From Cadophora sp. MPI-SDFR-AT-0126 (Eukaryota; Ascomycota; Leotiomycetes; Helotiales; Ploettnerulaceae), in NCBI GenBank assembly GCA_020747065.1, contig JAGMVK010000021.1, forward strand, positions 186,001-250,000: DNA of 64,000 nucleotides. The letters are read 5' to 3'. Both the position numbers and the translations under genes were made by a program. This document shows, one piece after another, positions 1-12,475 of this stretch (its first letter is position 1; every line of letters starts with the position of its first letter). A model generated the notes under the pieces. That model did not search any database, was not told the DNA's origin, and worked only from the letters and a program-made list of their open reading frames with translations.

Positions 1-461
1 CCTGGGCTGATTAGCTACTCGCCTTAAAGTTGACAGAGTTTTTGCATACATAAGAAGTTCGCAGATTTCTCTCCGTCCTCCTCTTCCAGGAATTGCTGTA
101 TAATCCCCACCCAGGATTGATTCTGTCCCTCCGCCTTCAGCAGAACCGTATCCCCAACCTTGCACCTGAAATTCCCCATCTTCGCCCCTATAATGCCACT
201 ATGCGATCTAGCAGCATTGCGCGCCTTCCTCTTCCTCGGTGTCATCGCGGATTTCTCATCATCCGCAGACCCGTCTTCCTCATCATCTTGTACCTGCTTC
301 CCATTCTTCTCATAGATCCATTCCCAGGGGTGCTCGTCTGTGCCCAGCTCGTCGTCAGAATCTTCCCTCCTCAATGTTACGCCTGTGAGAAGTTTCCGCG
401 CACGCTCTGCCTTTTCCGCGCGTTTCTGTCGTGGAGTCAAGGTATCTAATTGAGGTGCCAT
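1..461 (-). CDS. ORC1: Origin recognition complex subunit 1, N-terminal part (cut by window edge)
   Basis: This is the first exon (461 down to 50, about 137 residues) of a protein resembling fungal ORC1, the largest subunit and ATPase of the origin recognition complex that marks replication origins in the nucleus. The charged N-terminus (LTPRQKRAEKAERARKLL) leads into what looks like the start of a BAH domain at residues 95-137, with VGDTVLLKAEG and a following WVGII. The AAA+ ATPase part lies outside the window. I place a 48-base intron at 2-49, with donor GTATGC and acceptor CCCAG. Splicing would turn the leucine at the exon end into an F-L-W continuation, as expected for a BAH domain. The gene is divergent from the prefoldin gene, with an 826-base gap. 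The identity rests on the BAH start and N-terminal style only, so another BAH protein is possible. Confidence 0.6.
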
Positions 462-1287
462 GTCGTACTGATGCCGTGGCGTCGCTCAATTGCTTTGGGT
501 CGACGTTGCGGAGTCTTGACGTTGCTTAAGTGCTTGCATTAGCGAAGTTGAAGGGGACGCGACTCGCGACTTTTCGTGTTGACAAGGAGCGGCAACAGGT
601 TTCAGGGGTTCGCTTGGCGCTCTCGTCAACATTCAATGCTGAAGTGACTCCTCCACATCAAATGGTCAATCATATCGCTGTCCTTAAGACTTCTTGAAAA
701 AGTTGATTCTATCAGATCATGCTTTGCAAGGCTTTTGCTTTCTGGATTCTCAATTGAAATCGTTTATCCGAAAGCTAGATGCTGCACTGCTGTTCAATGG
801 CATGCTTGTGTCGAAGGGAGCGAAAGTCTAGTCATTTCTATATTGTGGTCCCAGAAATCCGGTATATGTTCATATCTTGCCAGAGAGCGTCTTGTGCCCT
901 TGACCAGTCGCCCATACCCATAGATTGAAAAGAGAAAGGAACAATCTGAAGACAATTTCTTCGCTTCATCCCTTCTTAAACTGTGCCAAAAGGCCACTTG
1001 ATGAAGAAAATAGTACTAATAAATAACAACAAAATCCCACAAGCTTAAGTGATAGTCATAATACCATTACAAGACATGTTCAAGTTCCAGTGTCCAATAT
1101 CGTGAAAGTAAACAAAGAAATCAGGAACTCTGCCCCACCACGTCAGCCTGTCTAGCTCGGCCTGATTTCGGGAAACGCCATCACACCAGCCGATTAGATT
1201 TCGAGCTCCCACCAGGCGACCTCAACTTCGAGACCTCCACTCCTCGAAGACAAACAACACAAAACAACAACAACCCAGAGCGCTAAC
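462..1287. other. Divergent intergenic region between ORC1 and PFD5
   Basis: This stretch must hold the promoters of both flanking genes. The last 100 bases before 1288 are A/C-rich with CAACAACAA runs, typical of a fungal 5' leader. I see no other gene and no clear TATA box. Confidence 0.5.
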
Positions 1288-2026
1288 ATGTCTTCTCCAA
1301 AAGGACAGCAAGGTAAGTCAATCCAGTCCATTTCGTACACAACAAAAAAAAAGAATCAAAGAAAATGAAGAATGCAGCAGGCAAGAATATAGCTGACAAG
1401 GAATCAAACAGTTGACCTCGCAAGCCTCACGACCCAACAGCTCAGCTCCGTCAAGAAGCAACTGGACGACGAGATAGAGCACCTTACCAACTCCCACTCA
1501 CAGCTTCGCGCCGCCCAGGCCAAATTTCGAGAATGCATTCGCTCGATCGCCGGTGGTGTCAACCCGAAGCTTGACGGTAGGACCTTTAATACCACATCTG
1601 CGGAATATGGGAAGGACTGGACGCTAATGATTTGTTGGTCTAGGCAAGCCGATTTTGGTACCTCTAACAACCTCCCTGTATGTGCCTGGAACTCTTGCGG
1701 ATCCGGATAATGTCATTGTGGACGTTGGAACTGGATTCTACGTTGAGAAGGTGTGTTGAAACTTCCTGTCTGAAAGAGCTTCTAATGATGCATCCCAGAC
1801 CACGAAAGATGCTATGAAATTCTACGAGGCAAAGGTCGAGGAGCTGGGAGCCAATTTGAAGGGTTTGGAAGCTATAGTGCAGGGGAAGTCGAAGAATCTA
1901 TCAGTTGTGGAGGACGGTAAGTCGCATTTCTGGGACGACCGAAGTTGTATTGACTCCTATTTTCCAGTTCTAAGGGAGAAGGTGCTAAATAGCCCTGCTC
2001 CTTCTGCGTCTGCATCTACGGCTTGA
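1288..2026 (+). CDS. PFD5: Prefoldin subunit 5 (GIM5-type alpha prefoldin)
   Basis: Five exons (1288-1312, 1412-1576, 1644-1750, 1799-1916, 1968-2026) encode about 157 residues, the usual length of prefoldin 5. This is a subunit of the cytosolic hexameric chaperone that hands nascent actin and tubulin to the CCT chaperonin. The N-terminal helix starts [19 protein letters not shown] and continues to about residue 50. A beta-hairpin segment follows ([15 protein letters not shown]), then [11 protein letters not shown], and then a C-terminal coiled-coil helix from about residue 93 ([14 protein letters not shown]). This helix, hairpin, helix order is that of alpha-class prefoldins. All introns have GT-AG ends and preserve frame. 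The start is the ATG after an A/C-rich leader. The short Ser/Ala/Pro tail is unremarkable. Confidence 0.9.
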
Positions 2027-2400
2027 TCATTATAAAATTCTACAAAAAGCGAACACACCAAAAACTCAGATACCCTCCGATGACAAACGTCAGAAACACT
2101 AAAGAATCTCAGCATTCTGCAGATGCGCAAAACATTCAGCACCACGCCATGAGCCTTCAAAAGATGTAATCTGAGCTGCGGCCTGAGTGGAGAAATAAAA
2201 GGAAATGTGCGTGGTTGAGGAAAAGTGGTGACTGCGTCGATATCCCCCCTTTTTCTGCCTTTGGTGCATACATCTGGTTAGTGAACTCAGATGTTCTCAT
2301 CGACGGCTGGAAAGCTATACGATAGTCGGAAATTGAAAGCTCAATTGACTGAGAATGATAATCACATACCTTCCAAGAGTTGGATTTCACGAGACTTTTC
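2027..2400. other. Convergent intergenic region
   Basis: These 374 bases separate two genes that end toward each other, so they should hold both 3' untranslated regions. I see no further coding sequence. Confidence 0.5.
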
Positions 2401-4891
2401 TTAAACTCTGGCAGAAGTCTGAGCCGCCACGTAGTGAGCAGTCTTTGCCGCATCATCTACAGCCTTAGTAGCAGCAGCCTCAGCCTTTGTAGCTCCCTCG
2501 ACTTTGACAGCTTTTGCTACATCAACTAGGAGGCCTTGTGTGAATGCTACTTCATCAAGAAATGGCGCAAGCCATGCTTCTTGGCCGTTGAACAGGTGGA
2601 TCAGGCCTGGGCCAAAATCGCGAACACGAGTAGTGTGCTCGATGGACTCCATCTGTGTATCCCATTCAGGATGGAACATAGATACACTGGTCTTCATAGT
2701 TGGTTCTCCTTTCATGCGATGTCCCAACCATTCTCGGAAGATGGAAACTTCAACGAAGAAGCCAGAATCAATGAGCTTGTACTGAATGGCACTTCGGACG
2801 ACAACGCTTGTGATTCTGAAGTTGGTCGTTTGTTGGGGTGTCTTTAATTCTGGGTACTCCAAGCCATGGCAGTCCTTGAGGACCTTGGAACTGACCGAGA
2901 TAGATTTCTTGATAAGGTCGTACAGTGGGGACGGCACTTCAAATCGCTCACTGTCCGTAATGACCTCAAGTTGCCAATCCAAGTTTCTGACAAGGAATAT
3001 GTCAGCAAGACTCGCGATTTAAGTGTTTCTCCAACATACCTCTCAACATCTACAAAGGTGATATTCAGGCTCTTGTGTGTTTTCTCCTTGACGAAGAGTC
3101 GGACAGAGCCAGCTTGGAACTCGCTGTGCTCCTGTTCGTAGAAATGATCAATCTCGGCCTCGAGTCGAAGCTCTTCGCCGGTATTTGTCTGGATGAAGAG
3201 GATGGCGGTATCCTTGAACTTGACATCGCTCAGCGATACGGTACGGCCGTTGGCTGGTACGAACTTGCTAGGCCACTTGACTATCTTTTGGGACAATTTG
3301 ATAGCGGTTTCGGATCCTCCAATCCTGTACCATTATCAATATATACGCAATTGCTTCTGAGTACAGGATGTACTTACTTCTTCTCGAAGCTCCCAAGTTG
3401 ACGTGGATTCTTTACCATCTCCACGAATTGTGCAAATGAGTACTTACCTTCGATGAACGGTGTTCGGAAGTTTCGAATCGCGACATGGCCAAATGTAACT
3501 CGCATTCTCATCCAACCCTTAAGTGGTTCGAGACGTTTCAAACCTGCAACCAATGTGGTCTGGAATTCTTCCTGATTCTTTGCAACCATTCCAGGGCGTC
3601 CCAATTTCCAGGCCAGTCTCTCATTTGCGGACAATGGATCACCAGATAGCACGAAAGCCGTTGCTCTCATTGGCGCTAAAGTCTGATGCACTTCAGGCTT
3701 CACAATTTTGCGCATGGCTTCTGCGGTTGGAGGTACGAAGATATAAGAAGTAGTTGCTGATATCTCTCTCGCCTTCGCATCCTGCACAGCTCGGCGAATG
3801 CCATCAAAAACCGGAACAAAGTCTGCCTTGCCGTCTCTTGAGTTAATACGCAAGTATTGAATGTTGTTGGTGGAAGTGACGCACTCGATGAAAACCTTGT
3901 GCTCGATTCGGACCGCAACCAAGGGGGCGAGCTTTGAGCCAAACAAATCAATGGGTGTTTGCTTTCTATAAGGCCATAGATATGTTCCCTACAAGTGGCC
4001 GTTCGTCAGCAGATTCCCCTAATTCGCTTCTATGTTACGAGACCTACAATTGATGGGAAGCTCTCATCACTAGGTGGAGGGCGCAAGTATTGTTCACGCT
4101 CTTGTGTGGTTCTTGCCATGTGCTCATTGTAGTCTGCACGCTTCGTGGTTACCAAACCCTCTGGGTTGGCCCATGAGGCTTTGGCAGGAGACCGAGTTGT
4201 CGAACCCCGAGCTTGAGCATTTCCCCGTGAGGTGCCACCTTGGGTCGCAGAGCGGTTGCGTCCTAGTATACCTTAGTACCTTGTATGTTTACGATGGTTG
4301 CCATTATTGCACAAACCTGTCTTCGTATCATTCGATGGCTGCCGACGTTTAGTAGAAGCGACATTCCCGCCGGAACCTGCAGAGCTTTCACCACTACCTG
4401 TACCAGTATTGGCTCGATTTTGTCGGTTGCTCATCTGAGGCTGGCTGGTCGATCTGGGGAACGAGCTCGACTGTCGAGCGGGAGGAAGATGGGAACGGCC
4501 AGCAGCGCTAGCATTAGGAAGTGTGCCATTGATGGAAGATCCTCGACGAGCAGCATTGGCTTGAGAGACGGGATTGCGGGCTGCGTGAGATGGATTGAGA
4601 ACCTGGTGTACAACCGGGGGAGGACGAGGTTGAGTCTGTCCTGAGACTACCGAGTGGACGATAGAGACCACTGTGCCATCCACAGCGGAACGCTGCGAAA
4701 ATCCTTCATCATCAGTCGGAGCAGATGAGACGACTGACTCGGTGTCGTTCTCCCAGTCTAGAGCAGCTTGTCAGTAGTGGCCACTGCCCGTTAATGGGCG
4801 AACGTACTCCGCGCATTTGTGTTTTCCCAGCTGTGGATGGTCAGCAATTTGACTCTCAACCTGGCGAAGGACTAGCTACTTACTCATTCAT
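2401..4891 (-). CDS. Conserved fungal protein of unknown function with micro-exons
   Basis: Seven exons join to 722 residues: 4891-4884 (8 bases), 4830-4808 (23 bases), 4757-4317, 4262-4048, 3988-3378, 3324-3040 and 2986-2401. The start reads MNDWENTNARNWEND. Residues 1-230 are low-complexity and rich in Ser, Gln, Asn and Arg. A folded part begins near the junction PSI|GTYLWPYRKQTP and contains a hydrophobic stretch (LAPLVAVRIEHKVFIECV) that could be KH-like. A second domain near residue 450 (IVKWPSKFVPANGRTVSL) and a C-terminal alpha/beta region follow. The last 25 residues are Ala/Lys-rich. The layout recalls fungal proteins annotated with a domain of unknown function (DUF7905 type), but I could not confirm that. 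No catalytic motif is visible. All splice sites are GT-AG and the frame is kept at each junction. Confidence 0.75.
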
Positions 4892-6468
4892 CTTATCGCA
4901 GATCGGTATGGATATGCGACGAGGCTATCGTGGTTGTGTTGTCAGTTGACAAGATGTCCGTGTTGAGAGAAGGTACTTTATCAAGAGGGATGATGGTTTT
5001 GTGTGTTCGCGAAAGAAGCGATCGCTTTTGTTTGTTGACCTGCGATAACGATATCAGGACAACAATGGTTGCCCCCCAGCAAGCCAGCTCTGGCTTTCGG
5101 TTCCAGACTGAATTTGATTTGAGAGCCATTGGAAAAATTCAGGCATCCGAGGCTCTATACTGGTTGTCTGTTTGGGTTGCACTTACCCCAATGGAGTGCA
5201 AGCAATAGGAAACAACGGGTTGTCATTGGTCCCCTGTTGAACCTGCGAAGGAGCATTCAGGTTCTCTGGCTCCCGTGGGTATTTGAGTTTCCTGGTGCGG
5301 AGGTGAGCTTCATCTTCCACATTTTGTTGTTCTCGTAGACCTCTTTGCATTTGTTGATGTAGTCGTCCTTGACGTGGTCCGTGACTGGTGTCTTCTGGTG
5401 GTGCTCTTTCGGTGGAGGTAAGGAAGGCAGCAGCTCGAGTTGCTCCAGCGCCAAACTTAGTAGAGAAATTGCATAACCATCCTACCATCGGAAAGGCCAT
5501 TCAAAACCTGACCAGATTCTTCAAGTATAGGACGTGCACAATTATCTAGTAAAGATGGAGGATCGTTGCATCTAGTGTGGAAGTCTACAAAGCAAGATAC
5601 AATTAAGACTCGAGCTAAGATAATTCGAAGATTGAGTCTGGTGTTGCATTCATGCAAGCACTTTCTGTTACGAAAGAGGCAGAGGCAGGCTCGAACTCTT
5701 TACAACATCTCGTGCTAGAATACTCAAGATTTCACCAGTAAGAACATCCTTCGTGAGCATGAGACTTGAAGAAAAGTAACGTGTCCTTGCTCCTATTCTG
5801 ATTCCTCGGATAGTCTGGTCAAGGACAGTGTTTGCAAAGCTGAATGTATGTCCAGAATACGGATAACAGCCTTTGGCACTATTGCCTGCCACTCTTCTTT
5901 GAAAACCGAAGGAGAGTCTGTAGTAAGTACAAACTGGAATTTGACTACGCTAGAATAGGATACTTGTCGGATCTTCCACGTAAACCGAAGAGAGGTCCTC
6001 TACGTTCCCTACTTCTCAACTTGATGACATGCTAGGCCTTACGTATGCGAAATCGCCAGTTACCCCAGTGGAGGATACTGAGTAGATTGTCCTTGCACCT
6101 GTTTTGGTTGAATTGCATGTTTACTGAATGCTCTATAATAGCCTCTCAAGGTACTGTAAAGTAGCAGCCTTTGCAATAGTTGAGATACTCCATCTCAAAG
6201 CAAGCACAGTGAGATGAACTGCCGACGACCCAATCGTACAGTCGAAGTGACTGGTGAATTTCCTATCACGGCACGAGAACAAGGAGTCTGCCAGCAAGTC
6301 TATGAATCTCATTTACTCCATCTAATGTCGTCTAGTATAGTCATACCATGAACTGAACCTGCAGCACACTTTTAACCAGGCTTGCCCCAGATCCCAACGT
6401 CACCAAATCAATCATACAAAACCTTTCAAAACAAACTAATAACACAGCATGAAAGCACACATGTCCTC
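4892..6468. other. Intergenic region with unresolved coding-like fragments
   Basis: No complete gene could be built here. On the minus strand, 5500-5183 is open in more than one frame and ends at a strong GTAAGT donor-like site. Another open stretch lies at 5892-5668. Neither could be joined to an ATG and a plausible downstream exon. The rest (about 5900-6470) holds nothing I recognise. Part of this region must be the promoter of the gene starting at 4891. Confidence 0.35.
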
Positions 6469-8044
6469 TCAAAGCACAGAATGTCCTTGAGGACCCCCTC
6501 TCCGCCAGTCCTTTTCTGCCTTGTCACTCGCACTGTCTGTAGTGACCCTCGACGCCACCCTCGAATCTCCAGGCTTGAACTGCTCATACGTTTCCTGAAT
6601 ATCCCACTCCGTGGTCTGCCGGATGATCATACTATCACTCTCGATCGAGCTCCTCGCCTGGTTCTCCTCCGGGGTCGCCCGTCCGATTCTCGTAAAATGC
6701 GTGCCCTTGTCCGGCCTCAGCGGACCCAGATCATCTGTCCTCTGTCCCTGTAACCCGAAGTGGAACTCTTCGTCCGAAGAGCCGCCGCGTGTGACCTCTG
6801 TATCTTTGGTCGTGCGGGAACGAGTGGAGCTATTAGGATTTGTGGTTCGTGATTCGGTGAGGCTCTCGAGCTTGATGCTGCCTTTTGGCTTGGACGCTTT
6901 GCGGCTGGTGTCTCCCGAGTGCGAGTTGAGTTTACTGCCGCCACCGTATGAGGAATCCATGGGCGCTGCAGACGCAATGTAGGAGCCTGAGTTCATGCTC
7001 TCCATGAAGGGCTTTAGAAATGGTATGCAGGCCACGACGATAGCAAAATTGAGCTGGACGGTGGTGGCTAGGTATGTGCGGTAGGAGACGAGGGTCTGAT
7101 CTGGGATTGAGGGTCGAGCTTCGTTGTTGATGATCTCCAGTCGCCAAATTGTGAGGGGTATGATGCTATTTTCTGTCAGACTAGTCCTCAAATCGAAGAG
7201 CCGCAGGGAGAGTCTTACAATATTCTCGTTCCGAATACCACGATCACTAGTACTTTCTTCGAAGTAGGCATCTGTACACGCCATACGAGGTAGCCGGGCA
7301 AAGCGATGATGGCCAGATCTGTAAAAATGTCGAGGACGCCTGTGACGTTCCAGAAAGAGACCTTCGTAACAAGTCAGGTTTGAATCCAGTCTTGGAGACT
7401 GTCTCTAACTTACCGTGTTGAAGCACTCGGATGTGATAAAGGCCCATGGTGTTGGGAGAGCGCACTGAAAAGCAATTGCGAATTCTGAAGCAAGCGCCCA
7501 TACTATGACAAACGCCTCAATTGCTTGATTGACGATGGTGAAGCGCTCCACAGGTGATAAAGCTCGGAGGTATACAACAGTTGAGAGTTTACCTAGAGCC
7601 AATGCTGGTATGTAGAGTAATTGGGACGTGTAGCCGAACTGGTTGTTCCAGTGTCAATACTAGCAAGAGTCGCTTGAGGTGGGATCCTTGAACTCACTTT
7701 CTCAATATTTACAATCTCGTTGTCGGAAACGTTCGACTGTGGCGTTCCGAGTCCGTTCGCTACCATAGAAGACAACATAATTGTATGCAGGGCAGCAAAG
7801 ATCTGTTTCACGGATTAGCTGCGGCGAATCAAAAACAACTTGAAGGCTCTACCATAGTCGCTAAGATCAAGCCATCATCAACAGTTGGTCGCCGGACAAT
7901 CGCATACTTGGAGATGACTCGAGTAAGTACGCACAGTACCATGATCGTCATTCCTATCCATGCTGCAATGTTGACAATCGGGCCTTGATTATCATCCGAA
8001 ATGATAATTTGTCGAGCAACAACAGTACCCCACAGCTGAATCAT
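6469..8044 (-). CDS. Fungal rhodopsin-fold integral membrane protein (SAT4/PTH11-like)
   Basis: Five exons (8044-7853, 7802-7698, 7638-7414, 7361-7219, 7165-6469) give 453 residues. Residues 1-275 carry about seven hydrophobic helices. The first is AAWIGMTIMVLCVLTRVI, followed by the family-typical short loop RRPTVDDGL. Later come the hallmark FWNVTGVLDIFTDLAIIALP and a polar helix pair with IWRLEII. This matches the fungal rhodopsin domain family found in SAT4 and PTH11-like proteins, a large plasma-membrane family in Pezizomycotina, some members of which act as G-protein-coupled receptors. There is no extracellular CFEM domain. Residues 290-453 form a hydrophilic Ser/Thr/Arg-rich cytoplasmic tail, usual in the family. 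The ligand is unknown. The start ATG leaves only a short tail before helix 1, so a longer N-terminus is possible but not seen. Confidence 0.85.
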
Positions 8045-10325
8045 GTTGAAAGTAAGCTTTGAAGCAAGTCAAGTCTCTTCACATCGATCGTGATGATCTT
8101 TGCTTCACGCAACCCATTGGGGAAACTGTGGAGTATAAACTGTTTTCACAGCAACTCACTGCCGGTGGGTGTCTAGGATGGTAGCCAGCCTCCTCCAAAA
8201 TTGGGCGTTCTTTGAAATCAAGAGAATGCCCCTGATATCGCGGTCGATAAATTCCTAACCATACTTCTGTCCGAGAAGCAAAGTCAACATGAACAGGGGT
8301 TACAGCACCAGAACGAAACTAATATCAGTCGGGATATGGATTCTAGTCAATTGCTTCTTCAAGTCCAGGTGAGTGGGCCTCCCAGGGCCCAGTGTCTGAA
8401 TATCCGGGACAAAGTATCCTGGCCAGAACTCGGAAGCATGGAAAGTATCAGCCCATCGAAGGAATCGTAGCCTGCTGTGAGCACAATGCAGGGTGACATT
8501 TGATGCTATTGCATTTTGGGCCTAAGTCGCAACGAGCTCATAAAAGTGATGCCATTGCTAGAGTTGATCTCCGACCAATAGCTAGCCTTGCTTCAGCCTG
8601 CCGTAAACATGGCATAGCACTTCGCCAGTTCGATACAAACCCCCACCAACCCACGTTTCCATGGTTCTGGTGGGATCAGCAGAGAAGTGCAAGGGAGGGC
8701 TACTTTTGGCCACTGATCAAGCCCAATCCACCGTTGAAAGCCAAATTTTGACGACGAAGCTGGGCAAGCTGCTCGGCTGACTAGCAGCAGCACACAGAGA
8801 TGGACCAAGTTGCCGGGCGAAGACCCTGACCTGAACAAATTCGCCCAAGATAACGTCCCTTAACTTCGCTAATACGCTTGTTTTTCACTGTCGTCGAAGC
8901 GACTCGCCCGTGCCGTTGAGGTGTTTCATTAACCAATCACTCCTCAAATCAGACTGCCCACTAGTCAAAGCAGGGCCCAACTCGGCCTTAGATTTTCCGG
9001 ATCGGTTTTCTCCCAGTATGCTGGGGAGGCGTAGCTAACAGACTGCAACAGAACAAAGCATACGTAACAATCCTGCCGTGTCTGGACGCATGGCTAGATT
9101 CCCAAGCTTCGCGACATCCAACAGTCGAGGAGTCCGAGTCTTCGGATTCAGGCATAGACTTTTGGCCCGCTACTGAAAGTATGTACCTCCGTACATGGGC
9201 GAGTAGATGGCCCGCACCCGGTTTGAGTTTACTGCAGATTAACCAGAACGTAACGATTGGACGGGATGCAAGCCTCATGCTAGAGTACTGACGGGCGTGA
9301 AATAGAGGACGGGCTGTCTACTTCATGACATCCCCTGTACGCGGCACTACTGTTGCATTCATGGTGGTCAATCAACTTCAAATGATTCTAAAGAAGGTGC
9401 AGCGAATTATTGTTTGGCTGGCGACGATGGTCAGCAAAGATAACACTGGCATGTCGTCTGAAAAGGGTTGGCCACTTTCGATTACCCTTGTCTGGAAACG
9501 GGCTGGCGTTCGCTTGCTGTCCAACCAAGAACAAGAGCCAGCCAGCCAGCCAGCCAGCAGTAACATCAACCAACAGTTGGATGTTTTGCACGGGCATCCG
9601 GGCGGGAAGAGCCTTCCAGGCTCCTCTTCCCCGCGCCCCTCCCTTCCCTTCCCGTGCCCATGTCGGTAGCGGTGAAGCCAGGAAAAGGGTCGGGCTTTCA
9701 AGCATACAAGGATTTGCAAACAAACGCCACTGTCACACAGCATGGACTTCTTCTTCCTTTCCATGTTCTTTCGTCGGGAGAAGAAGACCCTGTCTTTGGG
9801 AGCCGTCTACATTTGAACCTATCCGTTCTTATCTCGCGGTATATTCCCACCTCCGAGCACCGAATGCCCGCCTTCGCGTTCTTCATTAGCGGTAGTGGCA
9901 TGCATGCAGCAGCAGCAGCAGGGGAGGGGCGGCACTGACACCAGACATGGTTATGGATTGCCCTGGACGCCACCTGGTAGCATGGTATTGTTCGCTGCCC
10001 AGACTCAGAAGGATTAGATGCTTGTAACAGCTGCATCAGCGCGGCAGCACACGGCAGGTGAAACTATGTTCAAGGTTCACTCGGGCATTGCTTGATTGGG
10101 ACAAAGTCCCTTGCTTCATCAGTTGATGCTTGTAGGTTCTAGACGTGCTTTCATCGTATGACAACAGCCAAAGGAAATCTCTCCAGCAGGCCGTTAGCGA
10201 TAGAGCCCTATCTAAAGTTACTTCTGCAGATCTGAGCCATCCTTCCTTCCTTCTGCAACATCCATCCCATCATTCTTTTTGGGTTCTACATCTTCAGCTG
10301 GAACAGGAGCGACGAACCTTACAAG
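8045..10325. other. Long intergenic region
   Basis: About 2.3 kb without a gene I can support. It contains a short (AGCC)n tract near 9539-9558, a pyrimidine-rich block near 9625-9660 and a short (GCA)n run near 9905-9920. Open stretches on both strands at 9378-9938 overlap each other and look like composition artefacts. The last few hundred bases should hold the permease promoter and leader. Confidence 0.5.
9539..9558. repeat. Short (AGCC)n microsatellite
   Basis: About five tandem copies of the tetranucleotide CCAG/AGCC lie in non-coding sequence. Confidence 0.8.
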
Positions 10326-12475
10326 ATGGACGACAAGAATGTTGAGATGAAATCATATGGCGTGCAAGACGACTCCGATCAAAGTCACCAGCATGTCAAC
10401 GAAGGTACGATTAGTAGAGGGCGACGAGGTGGAACTGCCCGAGACGAGCAGGAGATGGCATACTTCGGCAAAGAACAGCAATTGAAGGTACGAGAAACTT
10501 TCGCTGACCACAGACATAAGCAATTTATCTGACCATGCCACGAAATGGCATTGCTTGCTTCTTGAGAGTCCCAACTGGCTTTGAAAGCAAAATCTACTGC
10601 GGTCACAGAACCTGAGATTCTGGTGACTATTACATTTGGAGCTAACATATCTTAGCGAAACTTTGGGTTTTGGTCCATTGCTGGCTTCGTCTGTAGTTTG
10701 TTATCAACATGGGAAGGATTGTTTGCAGCTTTCCTGTATGGTTTTCAGAATGGTGGCCCAGGTAAGCAAAGTTCCGCGAAAGCATTAAATACATCACTAA
10801 CTGCTTGGTTTACCAGCCGGGCTCGTATATGGCTTCCTCTTCGCTTGGATTGGATCTCTGGCTGTTGTTGCCTCACTCGCTGAAATGGCCTCAATGTATG
10901 TGAGGCGGACGACGTGATCATGATACAGAGCTGATTGAATCAACAGGATGCCTTTGTCGGGCGGGCAGTATCATTGGGTCTCCATCCTGGCTCCAGGGCG
11001 TTGGGCAAAATTCCTCAGCTACACCACGGGTACGATTCTTCCGATGCATAACAAAGCTTGAGCTAACCAGAACGTAAAGGATGGCTCACTGTCATTGCGT
11101 GGCAGGCAGGCCAGGCTAGTGTCGCGTTTCTCGCCGCTTCTATCATACAAGGAATGGTAGTTCTCAACCACGATAGCTACGTGCCAACCAGATGGCAAGG
11201 AACCCTCATATTCTATGCGCTCATTTTCGTCATCGTTTTCATCAACACGTTCCTTGCCAGATGGCTGCCGAAAATCGAAGGATTGATCTTGATCTTCCAT
11301 GTGCTAGGATTCTTTGCTATCCTCATTCCTTTGGTCTATCTTGCTCCTCACGGCTCGGCAAAGGACGTTTTTGTCACATTTGTCAACGGCGGTGGATGGT
11401 CATCTGATGGACTTTCTTGGTTCGTTGGAATCGTCACTGGTGTGTTTGCTTTTCTCGGCGCCGATTCTGCATGCCACATGTCCGAAGAGATTCACAATGC
11501 GTCAACTGTCGTCCCGAATGTGATGATGTTCTCACTAATTCTAAATGGAGTCCTTGGATTTGCAATGCTGGTACGGCTCCCTTCTTCACATTTCATAATT
11601 TGTCTAATCCGCCCTTAGATTGCTGTTCTTTTCTGCCTCGGCAGTATTGACGATGCTCTTGCAACTCCTACTGGATTCCCCTTCATCGAGATCTTTCTCC
11701 AGGCCACGAACAGCGTAGGTGGAGCTACTGTAATGACATGTATTGTCATGCTCCTCATGGCAGCTGCTGCCATAGGAGTTATGGCTACCGCTTCTCGAAT
11801 GCTCTGGGCCTTTGCTCGTGACAATGGTGTTCCGTTCAGCAACCAACTCGGCCGAGTGAGTATCGAAGAACCAGTCTCAGGCATAACAGCTAATACTTGG
11901 CAGGTCCACGAGCCTTCTGCTCTTCCGTTGTATTCGATTCTCGTCTGCACCGCTACATCTCTCCTCCTCGTACTCATCAACATTGGTAGCAGTGCCGCTT
12001 TCAACGCTATCGTCTCGATCACAACCGCCTCGTTCTTCACATCCTACGCGATCCCGACCGCGCTACTACTACACAAGCGTCTTCGAAATGATCCTGTCAA
12101 AGACAATATTCACTGGGGTCCATGGAAGATGGGTCCGATTCTAGGTCCTGTCGTCAATGTCTGCGCCTTGATCTACTCTGCCATTGCCATGTTCTTCTCC
12201 TTCTGGCCATCCACATCCACCGTCACCTTGCAAACTATGAACTGGTCTGCTCTTATCTGGGGTGGTGTGATTATCTTCAGTGTAGGATTTTACATTTTCA
12301 GGGGGAGACACATCTATAAATGTAAGCTGTTCGGGCAGTACCTATGTTCCCCTCATGGAGTGTCTCGGGAGATTTTTACTACCAAAAGTACTCCCAAGAC
12401 ACGAGTACAGGAGCAATTGCTGACTTTTCAATCATCACAGGGCCAATTGTTGACCCGATCCGTCGAAATCAGTAA
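10326..12475 (+). CDS. APC-family amino acid permease (GABA/choline permease type)
   Basis: Eight exons (10326-10487, 10656-10761, 10817-10895, 10947-11029, 11080-11570, 11619-11855, 11904-12321, 12441-12475) encode 536 residues, a normal length for a 12-helix fungal APC transporter. After a hydrophilic N-terminus of about 55 residues comes the first helix (FGFWSIAGFVCSLLSTWEG). The consensus AGLVYG, then MPLSGGQYHWVSILAP, follows, diagnostic of the amino acid/choline (ACT) permease group. ADSACHMSEEIHNAS and ASRMLWAFARDNGVPFS are also typical. The last exon is only 35 bases and supplies the tail WPIVDPIRRNQ, and using it requires the intron at 12322-12440. The substrate cannot be fixed from sequence. 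GABA, other amino acids or choline are all possible. A succinate-semialdehyde dehydrogenase gene 6 kb away fits a GABA transporter weakly. Confidence 0.9.

Noticed and set aside
9378..9938. Several overlapping open frames above 90 codons on both strands
   Set aside because: They overlap each other in most frames, include the AGCC repeat and show no family motif.
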